Source of the DNA: CAVVFX01 sp963747535
Lineage (GTDB): Bacteria > Acidobacteriota > Terriglobia > Bryobacterales > Bryobacteraceae
Direction: 5' to 3'
DNA length: 64,000 nt
Assembly (NCBI GenBank): GCA_963747535.1
Contig: CAVVFX010000021.1
Span: 62,001-126,000 of the forward strand
This document shows, piece by piece, positions 1-9,785 of the stretch (the stretch's first letter is position 1; every line of letters begins with the position of its first letter). Below the pieces are notes generated by a model. It searched no databases and was not told the DNA's origin. It saw only the letters and a program-made list of their open reading frames with translations. A program made the position numbers and the translations under genes.

Positions 1-2578
1 TGATCTGATTGTGGAGTCCGCGGCGTCCGACGTATCCCGCCTGAATGGTGGTTCCCCAGCCGAGTTCACGCTGGAAGGTTCCGTTCCACTCCCACGCCGT
101 CGGGACTTTGAACACCGGATCCTGAATCGTCATGTTAAACGGGAACTGTTGGGGAGTCGCGCCCGCGGGATTATCCACCAAGCCGTTTACGACCGCTACC
201 TGGGGTTGGAGTGGAGCATTGCCTCCGAGTGCGGTGTCGCGATTGATGGCAACGCGGTTGGCGAACGCGCCGAAGCCCGCCCGGACCACCATTTTGGGAG
301 TGATCGCGTACGCCACACCCAGCCGCGGCTGGAAGACTTTCCATTGGGTCTGGGCAAGACCTTCGGGAAGGTTATGATAGAGCGACTTGAACTGACCGCT
401 GTCGAGCGCGGGAATGCGGCCTCCATCGGTCAGGTTAGTGCCGCTACCCGGTAATACGATTCCGTCGTAGGCGTCGCCGCTGACGATATAACCGCCGGTG
501 CGACTGATCACCGGCGCGTCCTGCGGGTTATAGTATTGCGGCAGGAACTCAGCCAGATTCCCCCACTTGCTATGCCAGGGCGGCCACAAGGACCAACGCA
601 GTCCGTACTCGAGAGTCAGCTTCGAAGTCGCCTTCCAGCTATCCTGCGCGAACAGATCCATGGCGGTCGATACCCACGGCGTATAGGCTTTGGTTCCGTA
701 CTCCTCGTAGTTGTCGAAATTTCCAAGAACGGCGTTGGCGATGCCGAGTCCGGTGGTGTTCGGGGTGCCACCGGTATCGTTGAACGTAAAGTCGCCGTTT
801 TGATTCACGGTAGTGCCGGTGCTGGCCGTGGTCGCCTGGATGGCGTCGTTCTGGCCGGAATGTTCGACGTATACGCCCCATTTGATGGTGTGCGTTTTGA
901 CCACCTTCGTGGTGGTGTTGGTCCATCCGTAAACGTAGCCGGACCAGAAGCCGGGATACGGACCGGCGTCCAGGGTAGTGAGTCCCTGAATGCGGATGCT
1001 GGGAACTTTTTCGGGAGCGATCTTGGTTCCGGGAAAGATATACGGGTAATCGAGGCCATAGGTGCTGCGCAGGCACGCGGTGCAGTAACTACCGAAACCG
1101 ATACTGCCTTTGCCGTCGGAGTTAGCCGAGAAGTTGAACTCGTTGATAAAAGTCGGCGAAAAGGCGCTGGTGAGGCTGACGGCGCCCACGCGATTGGGAC
1201 GCGACCAGACTTCTTCCATTCTTCCGAATGTATCTTCGAACGGAGAGTTGAAGTGCCAGGGGTCGTAGCCCGCCCGAACCGAGAGATGCTCCTTCTCGTT
1301 GATCATATAGTCGAATTTGTAAGTGTCCTTGCGGAAGTCGGAATGCGTTGATTTGCTGCCGATCCAGTTAGTGTTGCCTTGCTGGAAACCCGCGACCGGC
1401 AAAGGAAAAACATTGAGCAGCGCCTGGCCGTTGGGACTGATGCGGGAAACCGGGATGATATTGCCCACAAAAGGCGCTCCTCCATTGGCCGGATCGTCGA
1501 TGATTCGCACCTTCCCGAAGAACGGGTTGGAGGCACTGAGCAATTCGCTGAAGTTGCCATTCCGCATGGCTACGCTGGGAACCGTTCCCGTATTGGTGGT
1601 GACGTAGCGCCGCTTGATCCATTCTTCACCATAGAAGAAAAACAGCTTGTTGCGGTCGCCGTTGAAATGCTTGGGGATGAATACCGGGCCGCCGACGTCG
1701 AAGCCATACTGATTGAACCGGTAGGGTGCGGGTCCGGACGCAGTCGATGCCTGCGGACTGTGGTTGCGCGTCCAGGTGTTGGCGTCGAGCGCGGAATTGC
1801 GGAAGTTTTCGACCAGGTCGCCATGGAAATCGCGCGTGCCGCTCTTGGTGACGAAGCGGATCTCTCCGGCAGAGGACCGGCCATGCTCGGCGGAATAATT
1901 TCCCGTCAACACCTGGGCTTCCTGAACGGTATCGACGTCGAGAGTGCCCACCATGGAGCCCGACGAGCGGGTACGCGTGGCCACCGCACCATCGATGACC
2001 ACGAGATACTCATCGTTGCGCCCGCCGTTGATGTTATAGCTGCCGTTGCTGACGCTGTCCGGGTCGAAGGTTCCGATCGTGCCCCCGGTCACGCCCGGAC
2101 TCAGCGCCGCCAGATAGATGGGATTGCGCCCGTTCAGGGTCAGATCCTGCATCTGCTGGGTCGCTATGGTGGCGGATACCTGTGCACTGTCGGTCTGGAC
2201 GGCGGAGCTCGAAGCCGTCACCTCAACCGACTCGCTGGCCTCGCCTACCGTCAGTACTACGTCGGCGTTCACCTTGGCTGCGGCGTCGAGGATGATGCCC
2301 GTTTTCACATAGCGCTTGAAACCTTTGGCTTCGATCTGGATCGCGTAGGAACCTACAACCAGTTGGGGGAAAACGTAATAGCCGTCGGAATTAGTGACCG
2401 TCCGATGCGGATCCTTGGTGCCTTCATTGGTCGCCACCACGGTGGCACCGGGAACGACCGAGGTGGTCTGATCGCGCACAAATCCGGAAATCTGTCCGGA
2501 ATCGAATTGAGCCATCAGGAGCGCGGCGCTGAAAAATGCTGTTGCAGCAAGAGAAAGCAGCTTCGAAGTTGGAATCAT
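1..2578 (-). CDS. TonB-dependent receptor, Oar-like (partial)
   Basis: Reading down from ATG at 2578, the frame stays open in all stretches I translated and leaves the window at base 1, so about 859 N-terminal residues are visible. A signal peptide (ends ...LLMAQ) is followed by a carboxypeptidase-regulatory-like beta-sandwich (starts QISGFVRDQTT, about residues 28-110). Next come a plug-like region with NGRNPIYLAALSPGV and DGAVATRTRS, then long beta-barrel sequence. This is the architecture of acidobacterial Oar-like outer-membrane receptors, thought to import oligomers or act in surface adhesion. A purine-rich GGAGAGGA lies just upstream of ATG. It is divergent from the exported glycoside-hydrolase-like gene at 2670, which may process its substrate (inference). 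The C-terminal barrel lies outside the window. Confidence 0.9.
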   Translation of the reverse strand, partial: MIPTSKLLSLAATAFFSAALLMAQFDSGQISGFVRDQTTSVVPGATVVATNEGTKDPHRTVTNSDGYYVFPQLVVGSYAIQIEAKGFKRYVKTGIILDAAAKVNADVVLTVGEASESVEVTASSSAVQTDSAQVSATIATQQMQDLTLNGRNPIYLAALSPGVTGGTIGTFDPDSVSNGSYNINGGRNDEYLVVIDGAVATRTRSSGSMVGTLDVDTVQEAQVLTGNYSAEHGRSSAGEIRFVTKSGTRDFHGDLVENFRNSALDANTWTRNHSPQASTASGPAPYRFNQYGFDVGGPVFIPKHFNGDRNKLFFFYGEEWIKRRYVTTNTGTVPSVAMRNGNFSELLSASNPFFGKVRIIDDPANGGAPFVGNIIPVSRISPNGQALLNVFPLPVAGFQQGNTNWIGSKSTHSDFRKDTYKFDYMINEKEHLSVRAGYDPWHFNSPFEDTFGRMEEVWSRPNRVGAVSLTSAFSPTFINEFNFSANSDGKGSIGFGSYCTACLRSTYGLDYPYIFPGTKIAPEKVPSIRIQGLTTLDAGPYPGFWSGYVYGWTNTTTKVVKTHTIKWGVYVEHSGQNDAIQATTASTGTTVNQNGDFTFNDTGGTPNTTGLGIANAVLGNFDNYEEYGTKAYTPWVSTAMDLFAQDSWKATSKLTLEYGLRWSLWPPWHSKWGNLAEFLPQYYNPQDAPVISRTGGYIVSGDAYDGIVLPGSGTNLTDGGRIPALDSGQFKSLYHNLPEGLAQTQWKVFQPRLGVAYAITPKMVVRAGFGAFANRVAINRDTALGGNAPLQPQVAVVNGLVDNPAGATPQQFPFNMTIQDPVFKVPTAWEWNGTFQRELGWGTTIQAGYVGRRGLHNQI

Positions 2579-2645
2579 TTAGGTCCTCTCCGACGGGGAT
2601 TTTTCTGGGGGAGAATCATATCACACTTTCGTATGAGTTTTTTGT

Positions 2646-2651
2646 TATAAT
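2646..2651 (+). promoter_or_regulatory. Candidate -10 element (TATAAT)
   Basis: A perfect TATAAT lies 18 nt before the ATG at 2670, in an AT-rich stretch between the divergent TonB receptor and the exported hydrolase. No convincing -35 hexamer is visible at the expected distance, so this rests on the -10 match and position only. The predicted leader would be very short, about 12 nt. Confidence 0.35.
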
Positions 2652-2669
2652 TTTCAGCCAGTTCAGCCC

Positions 2670-4889
2670 ATGACTACCAGGCGCGATTTCATCACCGCCG
2701 CTGCGGCGACCCTTGCATATGTTCCGTCGGCGTCAGGCGCCACCACTGAACCGTGGTACCGGCGAACCTACCGTTGGGGTCAGACAAATATCACGGAGAA
2801 GGATCCGGTGCGCTATGACATTGCGTGGTGGCGCGAGTTCTGGAAGCGCACGCGGGTACAGGGCGTCATCATCAACGCCGGCGGCATCGTCGCCTATTAC
2901 CCGAGCAAATACCCGCTCCAGCATCGCGCGGAGTTTCTGGGCGACCGCGATCTCTACGGCGACCTCGCCAAGGCGGCTCACGACGATGGCCTGACGGTGG
3001 TGGCCCGGATGGATTCCAACCGGACCACGGAAGACTTCTTCAAAGCGCATCCGGACTGGTTTACGCGGGACAGCAGCGGCAATCCGTATCGCGCGGCGGA
3101 TAAATACGTCACCTGCGTCAACGGCCCTTATTACGACGAGTATCTCCCCGCCGTTCTTACCGAGATCATCGAACGCAGCCATCCCGAGGGATTCGCCGAC
3201 AATAGCTGGAGCGGCCTTGGAAGAGAAAACATCTGCTATTGCGAGAACTGCACGCGGAAATTCCACGACAAAGCAGGAGCCGCGCTGCCTCTGAAGCGCG
3301 ACTGGAGCGACCCCGTTTATCGGAAGTGGATCGACTGGAACTATGCGCGGCGCATCGAGGTCTGGGACCTGAACAACCGCGCGACCAAAGCGGCGGGAGG
3401 TCCCAATTGCTTGTGGTTCGGCATGAACAGCGGGTCCGTCACCGCCCAGAGCCGCTCGTTCCGAGACTGCAAGGCCATCTTCGAGCGCGCCGAGATGGTC
3501 TTCCTCGATCACCAGGCACGCGCGACCTTCGGCTTCGAAGAGAACGCCGACACCGGCAAGTTAGTGCACGGCGTGCTTGGCTGGGACAAACTCGCGCCTG
3601 AAAGCATGGCTATGTATCAGGCGGGACATGGCACGTTCCGAGTAGCCAGCAAGCCGGCCGCAGAAGCCCGGATGTGGATGTTCGAGGGATTCGCCGGAGG
3701 TATCCAGCCGTGGTGGCATCATATCGGGGCCTACCATGAGGACCGCCGCATGTACCACACTGCCGAGCCGGTGATGAAGTGGTACGAAGCCAACCAGCAA
3801 TATCTGGCGAACCGGCGTCCGCTGGCCACGATCGGTATCGCATGGTCGCAGCGCAATACCGATTTCTACGGTCAGGAGCGCGCCGCCGATCTGGTGGATG
3901 CGCCCTATCGCGGCTTCACCGCGAGCCTGGTTCGCGCGCGAATTCCTTATGTGCCGATCCATATCGATCACCTGGACCGCGATGGCGGCGACCTCAAAGT
4001 TCTGATCCTGCCGAACCTGGCAGCGATGTCGGACGCGCAGTGCGAGGCGGTGAGAAAATTCGTGGCCAACGGTGGTGCGCTGATTGCCACGGGCGTCACC
4101 AGCCTCTATAGCGAGTTCGGCGACCCGCGGAGCGACTACGGCCTGGCCGATCTTTTTGGCGCTCACTTCACGGGAACCGCCGGCGCAGAGAAGGCCGGGA
4201 CCGGTCAGACGCTCCACTCCTACCTTCGTCTGAGCCCGGAGTTGCGGGCCGGAGTGTGGGGACCGGAGACGGGCGACGAGCCGAAAGTCTCCGGCCAGCG
4301 CAATGCGGTCCTGCGCGGCTTCGAGGAAACCGACATCCTGCCGTTTGGAGGAACGCTGAAGGCCCTGAAACTCGACAGCGGTGTCACGGTGCCGCTGACT
4401 TTCGTGCCGCCGTTCCCGGTCCTGCCACCCGAGACTTCCTGGATGCGGCAGCCGAAGACGGATATTCCCGGGCTGGTGCTGAAGGGACGCGTGGCATTCC
4501 TGCCGGCCGATATCGACCGGCTGTACTCTACCAACAACCTGCCGGATCACGCTGCCCTGCTCGCGAACCTCGCCCGGTGGGCCGCAAATGGCGATATTCC
4601 AGTACGATTGGAGGGCAGGGGTCTGTTCGACTGCAACGTCTACACGCAGCCCGGCCGCGTGATCGCGCACGTCGTCAACCTGACCGCGACGGGACGAATG
4701 CCGATCACGGATGACGACCTGATTCCGTCCGGGCCGCTGAAGTTCGGCGTACGGCTGCCGGCCGGAGTACGTGGGCGCAATGTCAGCTTGCTGGTTGTGG
4801 GCAAGAGTGCGGCGCCCGTTCTCGCCAACGGCTGGGCGCAGGTAGCTATTCCTTCGGTCCTCGATCACGAGGTACTGGTGATCGAATAG
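2670..4889 (+). CDS. Exported glycoside hydrolase-like protein with beta-galactosidase trimerisation-like domain
   Basis: 739 aa. It opens with a twin-arginine-type signal (TRRDFITAAAATLAYV), so Tat export is likely. Residues about 30-380 look like a TIM-barrel hydrolase of the hypothetical glycosyl hydrolase 6 type (GVIINAGG, VVARMDSN, WFTRDSSGNPYR, a CEKC-like CYCENC at about residue 191). Residues about 385-560 (LATIGIAWSQ, LVRARIPYVPIHI, VLILPNLAAMSD, FVANGGALIATG) match the glutamine-amidotransferase-fold trimerisation domain of GH42-type beta-galactosidases. Substrate is unknown, plant-derived polysaccharide side chains being plausible. The family call is by motif memory and the catalytic acids were not assigned. 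It stands alone, divergent from a TonB receptor. Confidence 0.75.
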   Translation: MTTRRDFITAAAATLAYVPSASGATTEPWYRRTYRWGQTNITEKDPVRYDIAWWREFWKRTRVQGVIINAGGIVAYYPSKYPLQHRAEFLGDRDLYGDLAKAAHDDGLTVVARMDSNRTTEDFFKAHPDWFTRDSSGNPYRAADKYVTCVNGPYYDEYLPAVLTEIIERSHPEGFADNSWSGLGRENICYCENCTRKFHDKAGAALPLKRDWSDPVYRKWIDWNYARRIEVWDLNNRATKAAGGPNCLWFGMNSGSVTAQSRSFRDCKAIFERAEMVFLDHQARATFGFEENADTGKLVHGVLGWDKLAPESMAMYQAGHGTFRVASKPAAEARMWMFEGFAGGIQPWWHHIGAYHEDRRMYHTAEPVMKWYEANQQYLANRRPLATIGIAWSQRNTDFYGQERAADLVDAPYRGFTASLVRARIPYVPIHIDHLDRDGGDLKVLILPNLAAMSDAQCEAVRKFVANGGALIATGVTSLYSEFGDPRSDYGLADLFGAHFTGTAGAEKAGTGQTLHSYLRLSPELRAGVWGPETGDEPKVSGQRNAVLRGFEETDILPFGGTLKALKLDSGVTVPLTFVPPFPVLPPETSWMRQPKTDIPGLVLKGRVAFLPADIDRLYSTNNLPDHAALLANLARWAANGDIPVRLEGRGLFDCNVYTQPGRVIAHVVNLTATGRMPITDDDLIPSGPLKFGVRLPAGVRGRNVSLLVVGKSAAPVLANGWAQVAIPSVLDHEVLVIE

Positions 4890-4925
4890 GATCGCCTGGC
4901 GAACCGGCTCCGATTTCCGTTGCAA

Positions 4926-5645
4926 TCATCTTGGATGGTTGGCGATTGTGCCGGGGGCGTGTTTACGCTTGAACTTTCGTTCCAAGTCCGGCCAGAACTC
5001 CTTCAAGACATTGGCAGCCATGTCAACGCCGATCTGCATTCCGAGCATAGATACTGCATCGCTCGCGTTCCGGTTGTCCACGTAGTAGGCGTTCGAAATC
5101 GCTACGGCGGTGGCGTTCCCGATTACTTCCGAGTAATTGAATTGTGTGCCGCCCGAATCGCGATGGGTCCAGAAGATCTGCCCCATGGCGTAGCCTAGCC
5201 TTGACCATCCGCTTCCTATGCTGCGTCGAAAATAGCGCGGGTCCTGGTGAAGCATCGTGGGGAAGACAGCCTCCGTCATGTAGTCGCCGATTATAAGATC
5301 GCCCGCCGCCGCGCCAACATACTGGCTGAACCCAGCGGCACCTTGTCCGAATGCTCGATTGGAGTTGGTCAACTGGCCCTCGGCGCCGAACAGCACTGCC
5401 AGCCCGAAAGTGCCGCGATCAAAGGCGTCCTGGGAGGCGATCCTGAACTTCTCGCTGGTTGTCAACGGCTGGTAGTTCTGGAGGCTCGGAGAGGTTCGGT
5501 AATTGGGGATGAGGCCGAGAAGGCGCTTACTCTCGGCGGGCGCCGGTACCGCCGGCTGAATTGGATCGACCAGCTGGGTCTGTTGGCCTTCCGATTCGGA
5601 CGAAAAAAGAGCGAAGGCGACCCCAATCAGTAAGATGCGAAACAC
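4926..5645 (-). CDS. Exported hypothetical protein (acidobacterial type)
   Basis: 239 aa with a hydrophobic N-terminus (FRILLIGVAFALFSS) read as a signal peptide. It then has a Pro-rich linker and the phrase LLGLIPNYRT, which I recall from a family of acidobacterial secreted proteins of unknown role. The remainder has several small-residue-rich hydrophobic stretches (FGLAVLFGAEG, YVGAAAGDLIIGDYMTEAVFP) and could be membrane-associated. It is convergent with the hydrolase gene that ends 36 nt away. No enzymatic motif was recognised. Confidence 0.7.
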   Translation of the reverse strand: MFRILLIGVAFALFSSESEGQQTQLVDPIQPAVPAPAESKRLLGLIPNYRTSPSLQNYQPLTTSEKFRIASQDAFDRGTFGLAVLFGAEGQLTNSNRAFGQGAAGFSQYVGAAAGDLIIGDYMTEAVFPTMLHQDPRYFRRSIGSGWSRLGYAMGQIFWTHRDSGGTQFNYSEVIGNATAVAISNAYYVDNRNASDAVSMLGMQIGVDMAANVLKEFWPDLERKFKRKHAPGTIANHPR

Positions 5646-6219
5646 AAAGTCCTCCTCTTCATCTACGGTGTCCTTGCAGCCGGCCCTGACTTCGACCTGA
5701 TTGATAAGTGACCCAGGAGATCCCCCGCGCGAGTATGAACTTCGATGACATCCCCTTCGGCATACCGCTCACTCCGGCGTGCCCCTGCCTGGATTCGCTT
5801 AACGGGCGACCGTGCGCGTTCGAGCAGGCAGCTCGGTCGTATGGGGCCTTATTACCGAAGACTGCGTGACGATGAAGATTCAGGGCGAGCGATTCAGAAT
5901 ATTTGATGCTGGCTGTGACTGCATCCGACGGGGCGGATTCGTGTTCTGCTCCGGGGTCGTAAAAACTCGCCACCGTGATGGAACTGTCACACGTTCCGTA
6001 ATTGTTCGAAACGGTCCAAATCGAGGGATAATCGGTTACGACCTGGTCAATCCCGAGGCTGGTTCCGTAGCGACTGGACGGTGGCGTGCTGACTCGGAGA
6101 AGAATCCGCACGCACATGGAGAGGGGCAGTTCGACGGGGCGAACGGCGGTTGAGGCGCACGCGGAAACCAATCACGCAGAAAGAGGCTTTTGGAAGAAGG
6201 CGGGGAAGGAAGGGGAACA
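5646..6219. other. Intergenic stretch, no supported gene
   Basis: Short open frames occur on both strands (for example 5659-6171 on the minus strand and 5812-6153 on the plus strand). None has a recognisable motif, a convincing ribosome binding site or coding-like composition. It may hold the decayed remains of a gene, but nothing can be assigned. Confidence 0.4.
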
Positions 6220-6444
6220 ATGATCAACACGAACGGGACCATGCCCGAATGGGTATGTGTCGAGGCAAAGGACGGATCCGAGAGACTTACGTTTATTCAC
6301 CTTAGCCTGGTGACATCAGTTCGCGAAGAGGATCCAGGTGTTTTCAAAGTGACTCTCTCCGGGACGTCTAGCGGGATAAAATTGGAAGGGGAGGTTGGAC
6401 AAGCGCTAGTTCGCTATCTCAGGCACGTGGCTACACCCATTTAG
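6220..6444 (+). CDS. Small hypothetical protein
   Basis: 74 aa if started at ATG 6220 (MINTNGTMPEW), preceded by a strong purine run GGGGAAGGAAGGGG. A TTG 30 nt upstream is in frame but sits before that ribosome binding site and is less likely. The sequence alternates beta-like segments (WVCVEAKDGSERLTFIHLSLVT, VFKVTLSG) and lacks a signal peptide or membrane segment. No family was recognised. It stands alone between two gene-poor stretches. Confidence 0.5.
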   Translation: MINTNGTMPEWVCVEAKDGSERLTFIHLSLVTSVREEDPGVFKVTLSGTSSGIKLEGEVGQALVRYLRHVATPI

Positions 6445-6791
6445 CCGCGACTAAGTAGGAAAATTGTCGATGGCGTGCGCTCGACAATGTAATTCTTGCC
6501 GGACTGGGTTCGTCAGATTGACCGAGACGAAACGGATCCCGCAGGAAATGTTCGATTCCCGAGGACGAGGAGGTAGCGGCCTCTGGGGTATCGGCTGGTG
6601 GCCTCGGTTTCAGATTTGCCGCTATGCGGCTCATCGAAGTAGCTCGAATAAAACCACTGTTAAACACCAGTCTCCCGGAATTAAAAATCGAAACCGGAGT
6701 CAATTTCGCGTACGGCGGCGCAATTGGAGTTGGACACTCGGCCGGGTGCCTTCGGGTGGCGCGCGGCACGGGCTAAGTCCGACAGGACCCC
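6445..6791. other. Intergenic stretch before the radical SAM operon
   Basis: Short overlapping frames on both strands have no recognisable motif. The only interpretable signal near here is the promoter at 6792-6819. Confidence 0.4.
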
Positions 6792-6819
6792 TTGAACTTA
6801 AGGAATTCCATGTTACAAT
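6792..6819 (+). promoter_or_regulatory. Candidate sigma70-type promoter of the radical SAM operon
   Basis: TTGAAC at 6792-6797 and TACAAT at 6814-6819 are separated by 16 nt, close to the vegetative consensus. Transcription would begin near 6826 and give a leader of about 54 nt before the ATG at 6880. The three genes 6880-10565 are spaced by 6 and 2 nt, so this promoter could serve all of them. Confidence 0.5.
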
Positions 6820-6879
6820 TGCTCTGAATTTGGACCCCAAAGCGGCGTGAACGGCCACTCTCAATAAAAGGTATGTTCG

Positions 6880-8385
6880 ATGACGCGGACTCTGCTGGCG
6901 CACTCCTTTTTTCTTCGCAACGATACGAAGCAGACCGAAAAGATGCGCCCATATCCTCCGCTTGGCACTTTGTACGCCGCGTCCAATTTGAGGGGTGCCG
7001 GAGTCGACGTCCGCCTGTTCGATGCCACCTTTGCCGATGGGCTGGGTGCGTTCATTGAGGTGCTGGATGCGTACCAGCCGGCGTTTCTGGTCCTCTATGA
7101 AGATCAGTTTCACTTCCTGAACAAGATGTGTTTAAACCACGCGCGGGAAGCGGCGAGGCAAATGGCCGCACTGGGGCGGGCCCGTGGAGTCACGGTGATT
7201 GCGGCCGGCTCTGACGTTACAGACCACCCCGAAGCTTACTTCGAAAAGGGTGTGCAATATGCGCTGACCGGGGAGGCGGATCATCAACTTCGACTGTTGA
7301 TCGATACGCTCGAGGGCCGAACGCCGGGGACGCTCGACGAGATTGCGGGATTGGCGATTCCCTCGCCGGAGTTTCCCGGCCTGATGAAGCGCAACCGTCC
7401 CGTAATTCCCGAACGTAACCCGGATGTATTTCCGTTTCCGGCGTGGGACTTGATTGAGGTAGAGAAGTACAGACGCTCATGGAAGGCCGTGCACGGCTTC
7501 TTCAGCATGAACATGGTGAGCACTCGCGGCTGCCCGTTTCACTGCAATTGGTGCGCGAAGCCCATTTGGGGCCAGCGCTATGCCATGCGTTCGCCGGCGA
7601 ATGTAGCCGAGGAGATGGCGATGATCAAACGGACCATCCAACCTGACCACATCTGGTTTGCCGACGACATCTTTGGACTCCAACCGAAATGGGTGGCCGA
7701 GTTTGGACGTGAAGTGGTAGCGCGGAACGCGTCCGTACCGTTCATGATCCAATCACGCGTCGATCTAATGACTGAAGTCGCCGTGGCGGGTCTGGCGCAG
7801 GCGGGTTGCGTGGAAGTTTGGATGGGCGTGGAAAGCGGCAGCCAGAAAATTCTGGATGCGATGGATAAAGGCACGAAACTGGAGCAATTGCCGATTGCGC
7901 GAGAGCGATTGCGGCAGGCGGGCATTCGCGCTTGCTTCTTTCTCCAGTTCGGTTACCCTGGAGAGACGTTTGACGATATCTGTCTGACCATCGAACTGGT
8001 GCGCAGGCAATTGCCAGATGACATCGGCATCAGCGTCAGCTACCCGTTGCCGGGGACGCGATTTTACGAAATGGTGAAGGCGCAGTTGGGCGAAAGCAAT
8101 CACTGGCAGGAAAGCAACGATCTTTCGATTATGTTTTTTGGCGCTTATCAATCGGGCTTTTACCGGCACCTGCACCGGTTGCTGCACAAAGACCTTTTGC
8201 TGCGGCAAAAGCTGTACGCGAATGCGGAGGCAGGCAGTGGAACCGCGCAGGAACTGGACGCGCTGGAACTCGAATGGGCGGAGTGGCGGGCTTCCGAACC
8301 ACACTACCGCAATCCTGCCGCCATGCGGATCCGCAAGGATTACGCGATACTGGAATCACCGGATCTGAGTCAACGCTGGAGCTGA
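6880..8385 (+). CDS. B12-binding radical SAM protein (copy 1)
   Basis: 501 aa. The N-terminal 150 or so residues resemble the cobalamin-binding Rossmann-like domain of class B radical SAM enzymes (RPYPPLGTLYAASNLRGAGV, ALTGEADHQLRLLIDTL). The radical SAM core follows, with the [4Fe-4S] motif CPFHCNWC at C218/C222/C225, then WFADDIFG, GCVEVWMGVESGSQKILDAM and FLQFGYPGET, all typical of this superfamily. Such enzymes usually methylate unactivated carbons or phosphinates, or do ring chemistry, using cobalamin and SAM. ATG 6880 is preceded by AAAAGG. It is the first gene of a three-gene operon with a homologous radical SAM gene and a methyltransferase. The substrate is unknown. Confidence 0.88.
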   Translation: MTRTLLAHSFFLRNDTKQTEKMRPYPPLGTLYAASNLRGAGVDVRLFDATFADGLGAFIEVLDAYQPAFLVLYEDQFHFLNKMCLNHAREAARQMAALGRARGVTVIAAGSDVTDHPEAYFEKGVQYALTGEADHQLRLLIDTLEGRTPGTLDEIAGLAIPSPEFPGLMKRNRPVIPERNPDVFPFPAWDLIEVEKYRRSWKAVHGFFSMNMVSTRGCPFHCNWCAKPIWGQRYAMRSPANVAEEMAMIKRTIQPDHIWFADDIFGLQPKWVAEFGREVVARNASVPFMIQSRVDLMTEVAVAGLAQAGCVEVWMGVESGSQKILDAMDKGTKLEQLPIARERLRQAGIRACFFLQFGYPGETFDDICLTIELVRRQLPDDIGISVSYPLPGTRFYEMVKAQLGESNHWQESNDLSIMFFGAYQSGFYRHLHRLLHKDLLLRQKLYANAEAGSGTAQELDALELEWAEWRASEPHYRNPAAMRIRKDYAILESPDLSQRWS

Positions 8386-8391
8386 GGCACC

Positions 8392-9783
8392 ATGGGCGAC
8401 GTCCTTCTCACGCACGGCTACTTTCTCTATGAAGACGAGAAAGAGATCCAGATCATGCGGCCGTATCCGACCTTGGGCCTGCTGTATATATCGGCCTATT
8501 TGCGTCGCGCCGGATTCTCCGTGGATCTCTACGACACTACTTTCGGCAGCCGCGAAGAACTATTCGCAAAGTTCGCCGCGAACCGCGGCAGAGTGGTCGG
8601 TATCTACACCAACCTGATGACGCGGCGCGCCGTGCTCGACATCGTGCGGGAGGCGAAGCGGCGCGCTTGGACCGTGATACTCGGCGGCCCGGAATCGGCG
8701 AACTATCCGCAGCAGTACATCGAGCATGGGGCCGATGTCATCGTCATTGGCGAAGGCGAAGAAACCATGGCGCAACTGCTGCCGGCGCTGGCTTCGAATG
8801 GTCCGAACCGTCTGCACGGAGTGGCAGGCACGGTGTTTCGCGACGAGATGGGTCAAGTGATCACCAACATGGAACGATCGCAGATTGCCCATCTCGACGA
8901 TATCCCGTGGCCCGACCGCGAGCAGATCGATCAGAAGAAGTACATCGATGTGTGGCGCGAAAAGCACGGCATGGGCAGCGTGAACCTGATCACGGCGCGC
9001 GGATGCCCGTACAAGTGCAAGTGGTGCTCTCACGCAGTATTCGGGTTCTCCCACCGGCGGCGAAGTGCGATCGATACGGCAAATGAGGTCGAGCATATCG
9101 TCGGGAGGTACGCGCCCGACCAGGTTTGGTACGCCGACGACGTTTTCACCATTCATCATGGCTGGCTGCGGGAATACGCGGCGGAATTGAAGCGGCGCAA
9201 CATAAAAATGCCGTTTGAGACGATATCGCGCGCCGATCGCATGATGAAGGATGAGATCCTCGAAATCCTGGCCGACATGGGTTGCTATCGGGTGTGGATC
9301 GGTTCAGAGAGTGGCAGCCAGCGAATTCTCAATGCGATGGATCGCGGTGTCTCCGTGGAACAGGTGCAGTGGGCGACCAAGGCCGCGCAGCGGCAAGGAA
9401 TCCAGGTGGGCATGTTCCTGATGTGGGGCTACGAAGGGGAGACCGAAGAGGACATAGCCGCCACAGTGGATCACGTGAAGAAGTGCAATCCGGACACGTT
9501 TCTCACAACCGTTTCGTATCCGATCATGAACACCGGCTACTTCAAGAAAGTCAGCGATCTGGTGGTGCTGAACAAACCGTGGGCCGATGCCACGGACCGC
9601 GACTACGTGGTTCGCGGCAGGCATAGCCGGGCTTACTATCGGGAGGCCGATCAATGGCTCAAGAACGAAGTGGCGGCGTTCCGGTTGGAGCAATCCGACC
9701 CAGGTGTTTCCGCGGAAAAACGCGAGTCCGCTCTGCTCGCGCGACAGAAGATGCAAGCGCTCGCCTCTGAATTGGAGGCCTGA
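8392..9783 (+). CDS. B12-binding radical SAM protein (copy 2)
   Basis: 463 aa and a clear homologue of the gene just upstream (shared IMRPYPTLGLLYISAYLRRAG layout), with 6 nt between them. A cobalamin-binding-like N-terminal half (VVGIYTNLMTRR, VILGGPESANYP, ADVIVIGEGEETM) precedes the radical SAM motif CPYKCKWC at C205/C209/C212. Downstream are VWYADDVFTIHHGW, GCYRVWIGSESGSQRILNAMD and FLMWGYEGET. The IGEGEET segment is characteristic of B12-binding radical SAM proteins. Two adjacent paralogues suggest successive modifications of one scaffold, or a heterodimer. This is inference. Confidence 0.88.
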   Translation: MGDVLLTHGYFLYEDEKEIQIMRPYPTLGLLYISAYLRRAGFSVDLYDTTFGSREELFAKFAANRGRVVGIYTNLMTRRAVLDIVREAKRRAWTVILGGPESANYPQQYIEHGADVIVIGEGEETMAQLLPALASNGPNRLHGVAGTVFRDEMGQVITNMERSQIAHLDDIPWPDREQIDQKKYIDVWREKHGMGSVNLITARGCPYKCKWCSHAVFGFSHRRRSAIDTANEVEHIVGRYAPDQVWYADDVFTIHHGWLREYAAELKRRNIKMPFETISRADRMMKDEILEILADMGCYRVWIGSESGSQRILNAMDRGVSVEQVQWATKAAQRQGIQVGMFLMWGYEGETEEDIAATVDHVKKCNPDTFLTTVSYPIMNTGYFKKVSDLVVLNKPWADATDRDYVVRGRHSRAYYREADQWLKNEVAAFRLEQSDPGVSAEKRESALLARQKMQALASELEA

Positions 9784-9785
9784 AT

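Noticed and set aside
5659..6171. A 170-residue minus-strand frame and an overlapping 113-residue plus-strand frame
   Set aside because: Neither has a recognisable motif, a ribosome binding site or protein-like hydrophobic pattern. They exclude one another.
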